Below the pieces are notes generated by a model. It was not told the DNA's origin. It was given only the letters and a program-made list of their open reading frames with translations, and ran no database searches. The position numbers and the translations under genes were made by a program. Below, piece after piece: positions 1 to 12,900 of a DNA stretch of 64,000 bases; within the stretch, counting starts at the first letter, position 1, and the number at the start of each line of letters is the position of its first letter. This DNA comes from Eudorina sp. 2006-703-Eu-15 (Eukaryota > Chlorophyta > Chlorophyceae > Chlamydomonadales > Volvocaceae): the NCBI GenBank assembly GCA_003117195.1, contig BDSI01000178.1:124001-188000 (forward strand). The letters run 5' to 3'.

Positions 1-932
1 GTACCGCTGTTGCCCCCACGTTAGTCCGACGCATCATGATCAGGAGGCTGCGCAGCCCGTCGCGGCCCTTCGTGACCTGATAGGACCTCTTACACAATTC
101 AGCGGTTTCCTCAAAGTCCAGACACTGGAAAGGAATCGTCGCGTACAGCAAGGACGCAGGTGCGGCCCAGGACGTACCGCGACCGTGCCAACGGCCGCAA
201 CTGCGGACAAATCGTTTCGCGGTCAACTACCCGGTGCACATAAACCTGGAGTACACCAATTCTTTTGCGTCCTGCCATCAAACCCAACAATAGGACTGAC
301 CGACGGCAACCATGTCCCGGCTGCAGTTCGCAGCCTCCTCACTTGCTTCGCTAATTATGTATGTCACGAACAGCTTCCACCTCAGCAGCCAACTCCTCAG
401 CTCCCATCACCGCCGCCTCCCGACCTGGCCTTTGCGGTACCGCTCGCTTGAACCGCTCGACAGTCCCGCTCCACCGCACGACTCCTCCACCGACCTCGCC
501 TGGCGCCACCACATCCCCCGCCCCTGGCCCCTCCCGCCCTTAACACCACCGGCGCAGCCACCAGCACAATGACACCCTCACACATGTCCCGCTTCAGATC
601 GCCGTGGGCAGCCGAACTCCTACTCGCCGGCCGTCGCTCTTCATTCCATCTCTGTCAGAGCAGTCACGGTCCGTCCACGGGTCATGTTGCCCATTCCCAT
701 GTCCGCTTGGGCACCGAGCGACGTCCCGACACATCCTATGGTGGGGGGCCCAGGCCATCTCCTTCCATGGCGCGAACGTGGGCCCTCCTTTCCTTAATGT
801 CAGTTAAGGCAGCCCCCCTGCGGCACGCGAGGGCGGTGCACAAGCAAAAAGCAGGCGGCGGCCCCTCTTACAGCAGCAATGCCAACGACGCGCAACCACA
901 CCATACCCCGCACGAGCTCAGTGCTCGCGGTG
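1..932. other. Intergenic / 3' flank, no gene recognised
   Basis: Pro/Ser-rich short reading frames occur on both strands, but none shows a domain or joins a splice-consistent chain. This stretch is downstream (on the minus strand) of the large gene ending at 933 and probably carries its 3' UTR. A TGTAA candidate lies at 868-872 and a second at 89-93 (both minus). Confidence 0.5.
868..872 (-). terminator. Candidate TGTAA polyadenylation signal
   Basis: The plus strand reads TTACA, so the minus strand reads TGTAA, the volvocine poly(A) signal, about 60 bp past the stop codon of the minus-strand gene. A second TGTAA at 89-93 would give a more typical, longer 3' UTR; the sequence alone does not decide between them. 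Confidence 0.4.
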
Positions 933-3900
933 TCAATGCTCTACGGGCTGTGCCCCCAAATCAGCCGGCCCCGCACCCGCCAGCGCTGCCAGGGCCACCG
1001 GCGCGCCCTCCTCTGACGCACCAGCCGCCCGAACCGGCCCTGCTACGCCGCTGTTGCCCCCCGCGCCTCCCGCCCCATCCCCCGAAGAGGGCGGAAGGTC
1101 CGGTCCCGCACACTCGGTCGCTGCCTCCGCCCGTTCCGACACGACCCCACTTTCCGCCGTGCCGGGGCCCGGGCCGGCTGCGGCAGCAGCAGCGACCGCA
1201 GCAGCCGCCCCCAGATTCGGCGCGTCCTCTTGGGCCGCTGAGGCCGCCGGTGCGACGGCGGTTGCCGACGCCGGCACCGTCAGCGCCACCGCCTGTGGCG
1301 CGGCTGCACCCCCCAGCGGAGCGGGCGGGGCCGGCGGTGTACCCAGCGAGAACATGACCCCGCGCTTGGTGGGGGTGTTGATGCCGCCGCCTGCGGAGGT
1401 GAGCGCTGAGCCTCGGCTGCTGAGGGTGGCGGGGAGCGGCGCCCGATGGAGAGGCACCGGGCCCGTGGGTGAGGGGATCACGAGCGAGGTGGGCGTCCCC
1501 TGCCGCTCCGCGAAGCTGTTGCCCACAGTGCCCTGGATCATCTGCGCGCGGGATCGAGGGCGCCGAGGTTTGCGGGGTGAGTGGATGCGTGCAGCGGGAG
1601 GCGCAGGGCAGGTATTCCTTAGCAGCCTAGGGGAAGATCCTTTCCGTGGGCCCGGGGGGCCGGATCAAAGAGCGAACTGAACTACGCACAAAAAGGACGG
1701 CGGTGCGGCGAGACGCACTAATGACACATTCTCGAGGAAGACAGGCCCCCGGGGGGCTTGGCACACCAGCGCTGAGGCTGATACGCGCGCAGGTGCGGAG
1801 ACGGCAGCCTGGCAGGATGGCCCACAACCCGACGTCGTCCCGTCCAACACGCACCACGAAAACGGCACCTACGAACCATTTCCCTGCCGCCACTTTATAA
1901 GAACCCCCCCTTTTTAAGTGTCACTCGTCCTCCCTGATGTCAATCAAGACAGCCGAAACGCGAAACGTCACCGAGTTCATTCTCCTCCCCTCCCAAACGT
2001 GACAAGCACCTGCGCCAGTCCCACGGGCCTCCCCGGCAGGTCCGGAGACCTCCCTGGAGACCGACTGGAGCTCCGGCTCAGCGGTGACGGGGCCCGCGGG
2101 CCCGTCCCCAGGGCGACTGCCATCCCGAGCCCGCCGCTGCTGTCTCCGCCGGCGCTGCCGCTGGGGGCTGGCATCAGGGGTTGCTGCAGGGAGCCGGTGA
2201 AGGAGCCGGAGCTGGGGACGGTGCCCAGTCCCATGCCAAGGCTGAGCGTCTGGGGGCTGCCGCGGCGGCTGGTGAGGCTGGGCGCGGTGCCGCCGCTGGT
2301 GAGGGCGCGCGAGCCGCTGCCGGCGCGGAAGGGCAGCGGCGGGATGGTGAGGCGCAGCACGGTGCGCGGCACGCCCCAGCCCACGGTGCCCTTGGCGCTG
2401 CCGGGCCGGCCGCGGCTGGTGCGGGCTCGGGGGCTGTAAGGGACGCGGGAAGGGGGGTTAGGGAGGGGCAGGGGAGGGGGGGCCGGGAGGGAGCAACCCA
2501 CATCAGCTGCCTCGCCGACGGACCAGATCAGGATAAAGGCAGTAACGCACCAAGGGAAAGAATGTTGGAGGCAGGAGGGGTATGGGAAATTGGTAGACAT
2601 TTTCAAACTGCGGCGCTGCCAGGGCGACGGTCCGACGGCTGGAGGGCGATACGGTACTGCGACGCTAGGAGGGGCAAGGTGCCCCGTTCGGGTCTGGGAG
2701 TACAGCACTGACGGGGACGGACCAGGGAGCGGTAGCTAGTCTGCGCGGAAGGGCCAACGACGGACCCTTGCCAGCCCCCACAGCCGCTCAGCGGCCGCCT
2801 ACCCAACAATCCTGTGAACCCCGTAGACCTGGACGGGCCTACGCCGTCCGCCCCACCGCCGCCACTCACCCCGCGGTTGCTGCCGCCAGGGAGGCTAGCA
2901 GCAGCCGGAACGACAGCCAGGCCGCCGCCGGGTCCGTACGCTCCGCGTACACCTGATGGAAGTGCGCGAGCTGCCCCTCCAACTTGGAGATCTGCGCACC
3001 GGACGCCGTGGGGGGGACGGGGGCCAGGGGAATCCGGACACGGTGGAACCACAATATTGAAGGGGGGAGCCGCGGGATGGTTAAGGGGGGAGGCGCGGGA
3101 TGCGAGGTCAGGCGCGGACGGCCGCATGGGACGGGTGCCAAGGGGATCTGAGGTTTGCCAACCTCACCCCCATCCCTTCCCTACCGTACCACCTCGCCCC
3201 CACCCCACCCGCTTCGGTCTTCCCCTTCGGACCCACCAGCGCGCTGTCCGCCGCAATGGCCGTGTTGAGGTCGCGGGTGGACGGCCCCAGGTCCAGTCCC
3301 GGCACCGCCGCCGCCGCCGAGGCCGCTGCCGCCGCCTGCTGCTGCGCAGTCGCCACCGAGCCGCGCAGCTTCTCCAGCAGCCCCAACACCTGGTCGTCCA
3401 GGGAGGGATCCAGACCCTCCAGCGCGCCGTCCAGCACGCGAAGCAGCGCCCTGCTCGGATCCAGGCCGGGAGCAGACCCCAAGGGGCGCGGCCGATTGGA
3501 AAGGGCGGTTGGGGTAAATTGAAAAGAGGAAAGAAACCCAAAAACGAACCTGGGCACACCCAGAAATACTCAGAATACTTAGGTGGCGAGGTACCTGCGC
3601 GGCAGAGGAAGAACAGAGACTGCGCGCTGGCGCGCGGCGGCAAGCAAAGCCCGGACCCGACCCGGTTGCGGGTGATATGGGGTGAGGATGGGGAGGGGTT
3701 TTGATGGCGAATGGGTTGCAGCAGCAGCAACATGGCTTGCCAAGTCATGGGTAGGAGGGTATAGAGAGGGGTGGAAGGGGGTGTCGGAGGGGGCACCAGC
3801 GCCCTAGCTCTTGGGTCCGCTCGCCCGTGCCGTGTCCTCCTCTCCCATCTGCAACACACACCCTCCCCCAGTAACCCGGGTGGCTCACTTTGCTGAACAC

Positions 3901-6900
3901 ATCCTCTCCCAGAAGCAGTAGTCGCAGCCCAAGCCTCGACGCGCAAACGCCAGCCCCGCATCCACCCCACCCCACCGCCCTGACCTGCCCCTTGGGGCAG
4001 CCGTGATACTATGTCGGACCCTGCAGCACAGTTTCCGTGTCTTTCACTGAACATCTCGATTCATGCCCCAGCACCCATTTGCCCCATCCTTCAACACCAT
4101 TGGTTAGATAAGAAGACCCACGGGTCACGGCCTGTTCTACCTCCCGGGGGCAAAAGGGGCAGCAGCGCACCTGTCGGCGTCGCTGAGTCCCACCACGCTG
4201 TCCTCCCGCCGCAGGTTGGACACCGTACGCGCAGTGTACGGCTGCGACACCGCCGACGCCGATGACGGCGGCCCCCTGAGCGACACGGCGCTGCCCACCG
4301 CCGCCACCGCGGCCCCCAGCGGGCTGCGTGCCAGGGCGCTCTCGGTGCGGCCGACGGGACCACCGCTGCCGGCGGCGGAGCCGGGCCTGGGCGTCACGGC
4401 GGCGGCGGCCGCCGCCGCCGCGGCGCCGCCGACCGACGACGCGAAGGTGCTGAGGGGCGCGGCGGATGAGGACTGCGCGCCGAGGAGGTAGTGGGCCGCC
4501 GCAGCTCTGGCGGTGACGCCGCCGCCGGAGGTGGCGGTAGAGGTGCTGGCGGGGCCGGCGCCGGCGACCGTGGCCACGTCGATGCGCCACCGGTCCAACC
4601 TGTGCGGGGAGGGGAGAGAAGGGGAGGGGAGGGGAACGACCGGGGAGCATGTCCCAGGGCGGCGGCGGCGGCGACGGCGGGATCATCATCGCGAGTCATA
4701 CGGAGAGTGACATGGGGAGGGGGGCCGCGCGGCCGCAGGCTAGATAGGGGCTGGGTGCACGGGGAAGACTTAGGACCTGGGTGCGCGGTCCGGGGACGGG
4801 ATGTATCGACGGCGGACGGACAGATGGACGGAACCGCTGAGGCAGCCTACGGTACGGCGCGCGTCAAGGCCCTGTCCTGTTCCCCGCGCGCAACCCCTGG
4901 ACGCCCCGCGCCGACGAGCCGATCAGCGCAGTAACACGCTCGATCGCCGCCTGTCTCCTCCTCCCCTGCCCCCGCCCTCAACTCCTCGACTCCTCGCAGC
5001 CCGCCTTTGACCACCTCCCATCTCCATCCCCATTCTCATGCTTGTCAGCACCCGCATCCTCGTTGGGGCGCCCCGACTAGCCAAGTACCCGGGACATCGG
5101 GAGTACCCGTGCCCGTCACGTGCCCTCAGGTACATCGAGATGTTCCGCAGCGACGGCCAGCCCGTCCCCTTCTTCATTTACCCAACCGCACCCGCACCCG
5201 CACCCCCAGACCCAAACCGCCGCCCCTCCCCCGCACCCGAATGCCCTGGCCACCGCCAGAAAGGTGTCCACATCCACCAGGGACTGCCCCTCAGGCAGCC
5301 GTTTCACCGCGTCGCCGTACATCTTGGTGGCCATGCGCTCGGCCGTGTCCGCGGGGATCACCTGTCGTACGACCGCTACGAACTCGTCGTACCCTATCAG
5401 CCCGTCGTCGTCAAAGTCGCCGGCACGGAACAGCGCGCGCAGGTGCGCTGCGTTGCGCTCCCACTGCGCAACGGGGTGGGCCAAGTCGAGCGGCGGGTAT
5501 TGCGTGTGTGTTGGGGCGGGGAGGGGAGAGGGGCGAGAGAGCCGTGGGGGGAGAGTGCCGTGGGGGGAGAATGCCGTGGGGGGAGAGTGCCGTGGGGGGA
5601 GATGATGGGGTTGGAGGGCGGGACAGTGCATTCAATGCGTGGAGGCCGGGGATCATGGCACGGGATTTAGCACGAACGCTTTGTCATGTGTGGGTCCGTG
5701 TGCTGAGCGAAGAAACCCTCCCTCCCCAACTCTTCCCTCCCCAACTCTTCCCTCCCCAACTCCTCCCTCCCCAACTCCTCCCTCCCCAACTCTTCCCTCC
5801 CCAACTCCTCCCTCCCCAACTCCTCCCTCCCCAACTCCTCCCTACCCAACTCCTCCCTCCCCAACTCTTCCCTCCCCAAGTCTTCCCTCCCCAACTCTTC
5901 CCTCCCCAACTCCTCCCTCCCCAACTCCTCCCTCCCCAACTCCTCCCTCCCCAACTCCTCCCTCCCCAACTCCTCCCTCCCCAACTCCTCCCTCCCCAAC
6001 TCCTCCCTCCCCAACTCCTCCCTCCCCAACTCTTCCCTCCCCAACTCCTCCCTCCCCAACTCTTCCCTCCCCAACTCTTCCCTCCCCAACTCTTCCCTCC
6101 CCAACTCTTCCCTCCCCAACTCCTCCCTCCCCAACTCTTCCTCCCCAACTCCTCCCTCCCCAACTCCTCCCTCCCCAACTCTTCCCTCCCCAACTCTTCC
6201 CTCCCCAACTCTTCCCTCCCCAACTCCTCCCTCCCCAACTCCTCCCTCCCCAACTCTTCCCTCCCCAACTCTTCCCTCCCAACTCTTCCCTCCCCAACTC
6301 CTCCCTCCCCAACTCCTCCCTCCCCAACTCTTCCCTCCCCAACTCTTCCCTCCCCAACTCTTCCCTCCCCAACTCCTCCCTCCCCAACTCTTCCCTCCCC
6401 AACTCTTCCTCCCCAACTCCTCCCTCCCCAACTCCTCCCTCCCCAACTCTTCCCTCCCCAACTCCTCCCTCCCCAACTCCTCCCTCCCCAACTCCTCCCT
6501 CCCCAACTCCTCCCTCCCCAACTCCTCCCTCCCCAACTCTTCCCTCCCCAACTCCTCCCTCCCCAACTCTTCCCTCCCCAACTCTTCCCTCCCCAACTCC
6601 TCCCTCCCCAACTCCTCCCTCCCCAACTCTTCCCTCCCCAACTCTTCCCTCCCCAACTCTTCGCTCCCCAACTCCTCCCTCCCCAACTCCTCCCTCCCCA
6701 ACTCCTCCCTCCCAACTCCTCCCTCCCCAACTCCTCCCTCCCAACTCCTCCCTCCCCAACTCTTCCCTCCCCAACTCCTCCCTCCCCAACTCTTCCCTCC
6801 CCAACTCTTCCCTCCCCAACTCTTCCCTCCCCAACTCTTCGCTCCCCAACTCCTCCCTCCCCAACTCCTCCCTCCCCAACTCCTCCCTCCCCAACTCCTC

Positions 6901-9900
6901 CCTACCCAACTCCTCCCTCCCCAACTCTTCCCTCCCCAACTCTTCCCTCCCCAACTCTTCCCTTCCCAACTCCTCCCTCCCCAACTCCTCCCTACCCAAC
7001 TCCTCCCTCCCGCCCTTGCTCACCCTCTTCTGGTATTCGGCCATGAACAGCGCCACGAGCGGGTCCAGCGGCGCCAGCTGTGTGGTGGGGTCGGTGATGG
7101 GGTCCACCGCCCGGGCCAGGAAGGGCGCCGCCCCCTCGGGCTCCCCCAGGTAGCGGAACACAGCGCGGGTGGCCTCGGGCAGTGCAGCCGCCTTGATGGC
7201 AACCGGCGGGGTGCCGCCGCCCTCCTCGCCGCCCGTGTCGGGGAACAGCGAGACCAGGCTGTTGGGCGCCGCCAGGTGCTGCAGCACGGTCAGGTAGAAG
7301 GAGACGTGGGGGGTGGTGTCCACTGAGTCGCCCACCTCCACCAGGCCTGCAGGGACACGGAGGGAAGCGGCTGAACTGAAAAACCAAGGCCAGGACGAAG
7401 AGGGTCCAGCCAGGTAGGATCGGGGTGGGACGTGTCCGATTGAGGAGGCTGCCGTAACCCTCCCTCTGCTACCCTCTGGTGTCGTCTCCGCCTGAACCCT
7501 GACCACACCAGCCCGGCTGGGGGGGGGTGCACGTGGTGGGACGATTGAAAGGGCCCGGAAGGGTTACGTGGGTGACGAGCTATTAGCAACGCAGATCGGT
7601 GCACGGAAGCCCCTTCACCGCCGCTGCTGCCCTGCAGCCCGACCGCCATCCCTTCCACCTGCAAGGCCCCTAACGCGCTCGGGTTCCGGGCTCCGGTCAA
7701 GCCCCTACACGTCCGCCTCCTCTCGCCCCTCCCCCCCCCCGCCTTCCCCCCTTCCCCGACACGGCCCCCCGGGCTCGCCCGCACGCGCACCTGTGAACTG
7801 ACCGAACCAGCGCACCCTCACGGACGTCTTGTAGTGCTGCCGCACACTGGCGATGAGGTCCAGCAGGTGCAGCTCCGCCAGGTTTCGTAGTCCGAAGCGG
7901 GTCATGTGCCAGTCCACCGCGAACTCGGCCAGGCGCTGGCGGGGTCGGTTCTCGCGGTCGCTCACCGTGTCGGCGTGGACCTGCGTGTGGGGGCGGAGGG
8001 GGGGATTAGGGGAGTAGGGGGGCCGGAGGGTAGGGCAGGGAGGAAAGGGGGGAGCGGTTTGGGAGGCGCAAGTGGGGGGAGGGGGACGGCAGGGGATAGG
8101 AGCAGGAGGCGGAGCGTCGTGGGAGAGAGGGATAGGAGCAGGAGGAGGGCCGCCACAGGAGAGAAGGATGGGAGCGGGACAAAGTGGGACGGGAGCGGGG
8201 GAGGTAGTATTACAACAATGCGGGCAGGGGCGCAGGGGCCTGAGGGCCGAATCCTGGCAGACGGATGGATGGGCCAGAGGGAGAGGGAACGACTACGTCA
8301 TGGCCATGGTCAACGGACGGATTACATGCCGCAGATGTTGGACGGCGGTCAGATGTTTGAAGGCGGTCAGAGGTATGCGGGAGGTCACACATTGGCCGGG
8401 GGCTTCATGCTGGCGACGCGAGGGAGCGCCCATCCCCCGGGGGACAAGGACCACTGCAGGCACAGCGACTGCTGCTGCGGTGCACGTCACGACGAGCGAC
8501 CGCTGAGCCGACAACAGCCGTGTCTGGAGCCAAGTGCGTTACTGCGCCGTACCTTGTCGTAGTACATGGCGGAGATGACATTCATGGTCCAGGGAAGGCC
8601 GCGCACCCTCCCTGGCTTGTCACTGGAGATGAGGCCCTGCGACCAGAGAGCGGTGGGCGCCGGACATGAGGGAAAGGGGGAGGCTGGGAATGCGTTTCGG
8701 AGGGAGGGGGCAGGCTGGGAAGGGAGGTCTGGTTAAGGTGAAAAAGAGGAGAGGGCCGCAGGCAACAGGATGTTCGCAGGTGCGGCATTCCACGGATGCT
8801 GGTGGAGCTGTTCGCAGGTGCGGCAGAGTTGTGCTGAAAGGCATGCAGGACGCGAACCCTATGGTGAAGCAACAATAACTACCGTACTACGGTATCTTGA
8901 CTGATTGATCAGGTAGTCATTGGTTGATACACCATCACAGCAAGAAGCAGGGACAGCTCTTCAACCCCGCTCCCGATGACATCCTCTGTCCCCTCCCCGA
9001 CGAACGCCTTCTCGGACTCGCCACCTGATTGCGGGTCGGGCTGGCGCTGGTCCCCTCTCCACCGTCGCCCTCGCCCCCGCCCTCCCGCCCCGCGCCCCGG
9101 CCCCCGCCCCCGCCCCCCCCCCCGGCTCATTCAGCGCCGCCCACCTGGAAGTGCCCCAGCGCCCGCTTGCGCTTGCGGCCCTTGCGCTCCTTGTTGGACT
9201 CGTTGCCCATGTGGGGCGGCAGACCCAGCCGGATGCGCTCCTCGGGCGTCAGGGCGGCGTAGCCGAGGGAGGCGTACCGGGCGCGGATCTCCGCCAGGGA
9301 GGGCGTGTCGCTGACGTCGTCCTGCAGGGGAATAAACGAGGCGGGGAGAGGGACATTCAGAAGTGTTAGACTTACGAGAACTGAATTGACGGCCAGGGCG
9401 CGGAGAGGGGGAGAGCGGCGACCAGGGCGGTGTGTGTTTGGGAGGGGAGCCGGAGGGAGAGGGTGAGGCGGGGAGGGGGGAGGACTTGGGCCTGGGCGTG
9501 TACACTCGGCGATGACCCTTGGGAGGGAGTGCATTGTGCATGCGGAGCACACCGGCAGCGCAGCGGGGGCGACAGCTCAAAGCAAGAAGAACCTTCCCAC
9601 GCGGCAAGGAATTCATAAAGATATCAACACAAAATGGTGAGGGCCTAGGAGGGCGGAGCGAGCGGTGTATCGCGTGGCGGCTTTGCGGCGGAGGGAGGTG
9701 CGCAACCTTCGACGCGGCCTTCACGGACCCTCATGGTCAAGTCCATCCAGACCGCGGGCCCCCAAGGACCTCCCCTGTCCCTCCAGCGACCAGGCCAGGG
9801 GAGGGCTGTTACCCGTACCCGACGACAGAGCTGAAAAGCGATTCTGATGTGTGCGACCTCACCACGCTCTACTCGTCCACGCGCGCCTTGCCGTCAACGT

Positions 9901-12900
9901 GATCACTTTTCCTTGAGGCTGACCGGGCCGACAGCCCCCTCGTAGCCCTGCCGCGCCCGCCCATGGTCCGTCCGCCTGTTCCCCCCTCCCGGCCCCCACC
10001 CCGTTTGCTGGACTTGTCCATGTCCGTCCTGCGTCTACTTCTATTTTCAAAGACCAACCCCTCTTTTCGAAGGCCCCCTCTCCGCTCCCCCCTCACCGGC
10101 ACGTCCTCCACCTCCACGGGGCCCCAGTCGATGGGGTCCGTCTGCACCTCCACGGATACCGTCTCCGCAGTGGTGTTCATCTCGGTGCGCAACCTGCCAA
10201 GGAAAGGGAGGGATGGGTTACAAGTGATCAAGCTTAGAAATGTGCACGGACACAGGCGAGGTAAGAAACCCGATCCCGAGAACGCGTGGTTCCGGACGCC
10301 GTGACACGCATGGACAACACATTTACGGGTGCCGTAACACGCATGGACACGCGCATACTGGAGAACCGTCATTAACCAGAAGCCAGTTTGTGCCCAGCAA
10401 TGCAAAGGTTACGGAAGCATTTCTGGAATGACATCGTACAGAGGTTGCAACCTGTTACGACAAAGTTACCGCAACCCGTTACCCGTTACGGCATCGTTAC
10501 CGTCAATGCCGTTCCCGCAGTTCCCAACGTCCGTACTCTTACGTGCTCGTGCGAAACACCAACCCAGGAACCAGCGTTCAGAAATTCATTCGTGCAGATT
10601 ATTGTTTAGAAAACCTGAAACACAAATCCCCAAGTGAAAACGGTGCCGCAGCTGCGAATACTGTACGCTTACTAACTACTATTGCCTTATCGACTCAAGG
10701 CTCAACAGCAACAAAAACAATAAAGAAAACGAACAAATCCCATTGGTCGTGATACCGTAAACGATGTATTGCGAATTGTATGTGGGGTGTCCGGTCTGCA
10801 TGACGCCACACCAGCAGGTGTTCACCACGATACTGAAATTACTTCAAAAGACTGCTTTTGAAACCACGTCAGGTCCCGTCGCCTTGTATTTGCAAAAAAA
10901 ATAGTATGAGGGCATGAAGGGGTGATACCCCGAATGAAGAGGCCTGGCAGGCGATGCCTTGGGTGGGTCGATCACAAAAAAGCATATGCTGATCCCTGTG
11001 CTCCGATACAGTAGCCTGACGTCCCCCCTCCATCTGACGGCGTGCTTGCCAGAGCCCACCCCGCCCCTCCAATGGCCTGAACAACCACTTTACTGCGCCC
11101 CTTCGCCGGCGCCCCCCTCTTCGGTCTGAACCCGAACCCTCGCCCACGCACTTGTGCAGCTGGCGCTCCAGGAAGCGTATCCTCTGCGCCAGGTCGTCCC
11201 GCTCGTCGGTGACCGCCTCCAGGTCGCCCTCCAGCCGCTCCAGGCCCCGGGACAGCGCCGCGTCCTTCTCGGCCACCGCCTCGGCCAGCCGCACGTGCAG
11301 GTGCTCCACCTCCGCGGCTAGGATCTACGGCAGGAAGGGCGGGGCGGGGGGGGGAGGGTGGCGACAGACGGTGGCTGGTACGGGGGCAGCGGGAGCCCTC
11401 GAGAGGCGCGGGACAAGAAAGGCGAGGCACGGGGAGAGCTAGGGGCGGGGCCATGCCCCAGGGCGAGTCCCCTTCCCCCCGATGACGGGCACGGCGGGGC
11501 ACCGTCACAGCAGCTGGTCCCCGACCGGGCCGGCAGCGTCCCTGCGCTGGGAGGCCACTGGCACCCTGGTCCACCTCGGTCACCAGTCAAATGGCGAAGC
11601 CACATGGCCAAGCCACATAGTGAAAAGCCGCGCCCCACGGTGTGATGGGGAGAGGCCGGCCGCCTGCGCCCCATCGCGCAACACCCCACCGCACCCCAAA
11701 CCCACAGCCGGCCCGCCGGGCTGGGTGTGTCTGGGCTGTTTCTTTTAAACCCCAAACCCACAGCCCCATGCCGTACCGTCCCAAGCCTCAACTCTTCGGA
11801 CTCCGCCCCTCCTTCCCCCGGGCCCCGTCACCGTGGGGCTGGGGGTTTGCGTGGGGCGCACGCCTGCCTTCCTTGCAGGCCTGCCTGCATCCGACCGCAA
11901 CTGCACCCCTCCTCCCCTCGGGCCCCGACCGGACGCCGGTTAGTGGCAGTGTCACTCACGTCCGCCTGTCCCTGCAGCTGCTCCAGCTCCTGCTCCGTGT
12001 CCCACACGTAGTGCTCGTGGGCGGTGGTGGCCTCCGCCAGCTGCTCCCGCAGGTCCTCGGCCTCCGCGCCCCGGGAGGCCATCTCGGCGCGCAGCGTGGC
12101 GATCTCGGAGGCCTGCCGCACAGCGAGGAGGGAGGGAGGCGAGGGGCAGGAGGCCGGTTGGCGGGCAACGGGGACCTGATGCTGGGACGTGATTGTCCTC
12201 TGTCTGTCATCCGTCATCCGGTCCGAGCACCGCGTGCAGCCGCGCAGGCTACTAAAGGGCTTCTCCACCCCCGCACGCTTGCCCTGGGTACGGGTGCCGT
12301 AACGCCAGCCCGCCTGTGATGCGCAAGGAGAGCCTTCACACTTTACACGCAATAAGCACCCCTATCATACGACGGGGTTCCGTTTGGTTGCCATCGTCCG
12401 GTAGATTACTACCAAGCAAAGCGCGCGGTGCTCTCTTATGTATGCACACGCATGCCGCGGCCTATTACGGGTATACGAATAGCACGTGCAGAACACGCGT
12501 ACGCGTCACACGTGCATAATACGTGTACGGTGTACGTACAATTACTACTAACATCAATATCAATACTCCGGACACCAATGGCTGACTCGGCACATCGACG
12601 GTGATGACGGCCCACGGCTAGGCTACCGTCAATGGTGGTCTCGATGAGGCAGCGCCAGTCAAGGCGGGTGGCGGACACTTCCGAGGGGATGCACGGCAGC
12701 GTCTCCAGCAGGTCGACTGCTAGCCCATGGCCCGTGAAGGATACTCGGCACCAAACAACCCACGATGGCCATGATGGAAAGCCACGACAGGGTGTTGGCT
12801 AGGCTGTTACATGGTGTCCTTGCGGTTACCTCTGGTGAGCGCATCTCTTGGAGGTTGGTTCGGGCGGGTTTCCTCGCTGAACACAGCCCCACACAGCACA

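Noticed and set aside
1054..1680. Plus-strand 208-codon Ala/Pro frame
   Set aside because: It is the shadow of the final exon (1541-933) of the minus-strand gene, whose phase and splice sites are consistent with 15 other exons.
5129..5190. Plus-strand peptide [19 protein letters not shown] as a possible exon
   Set aside because: It looks protein-like but is antisense to the EF-hand gene, lies in intron 4600-5236, and has no splice partner or start.
5716..7012. CRISPR-like array
   Set aside because: There are no unique spacers; units are contiguous with point variants, and the genome is eukaryotic.
5007..7506. Very long reading frames (up to 679 codons) on both strands
   Set aside because: They are translations of the 15-bp minisatellite, which stays open in several frames because the unit length is a multiple of three. 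Flanking exons show the array is intronic.
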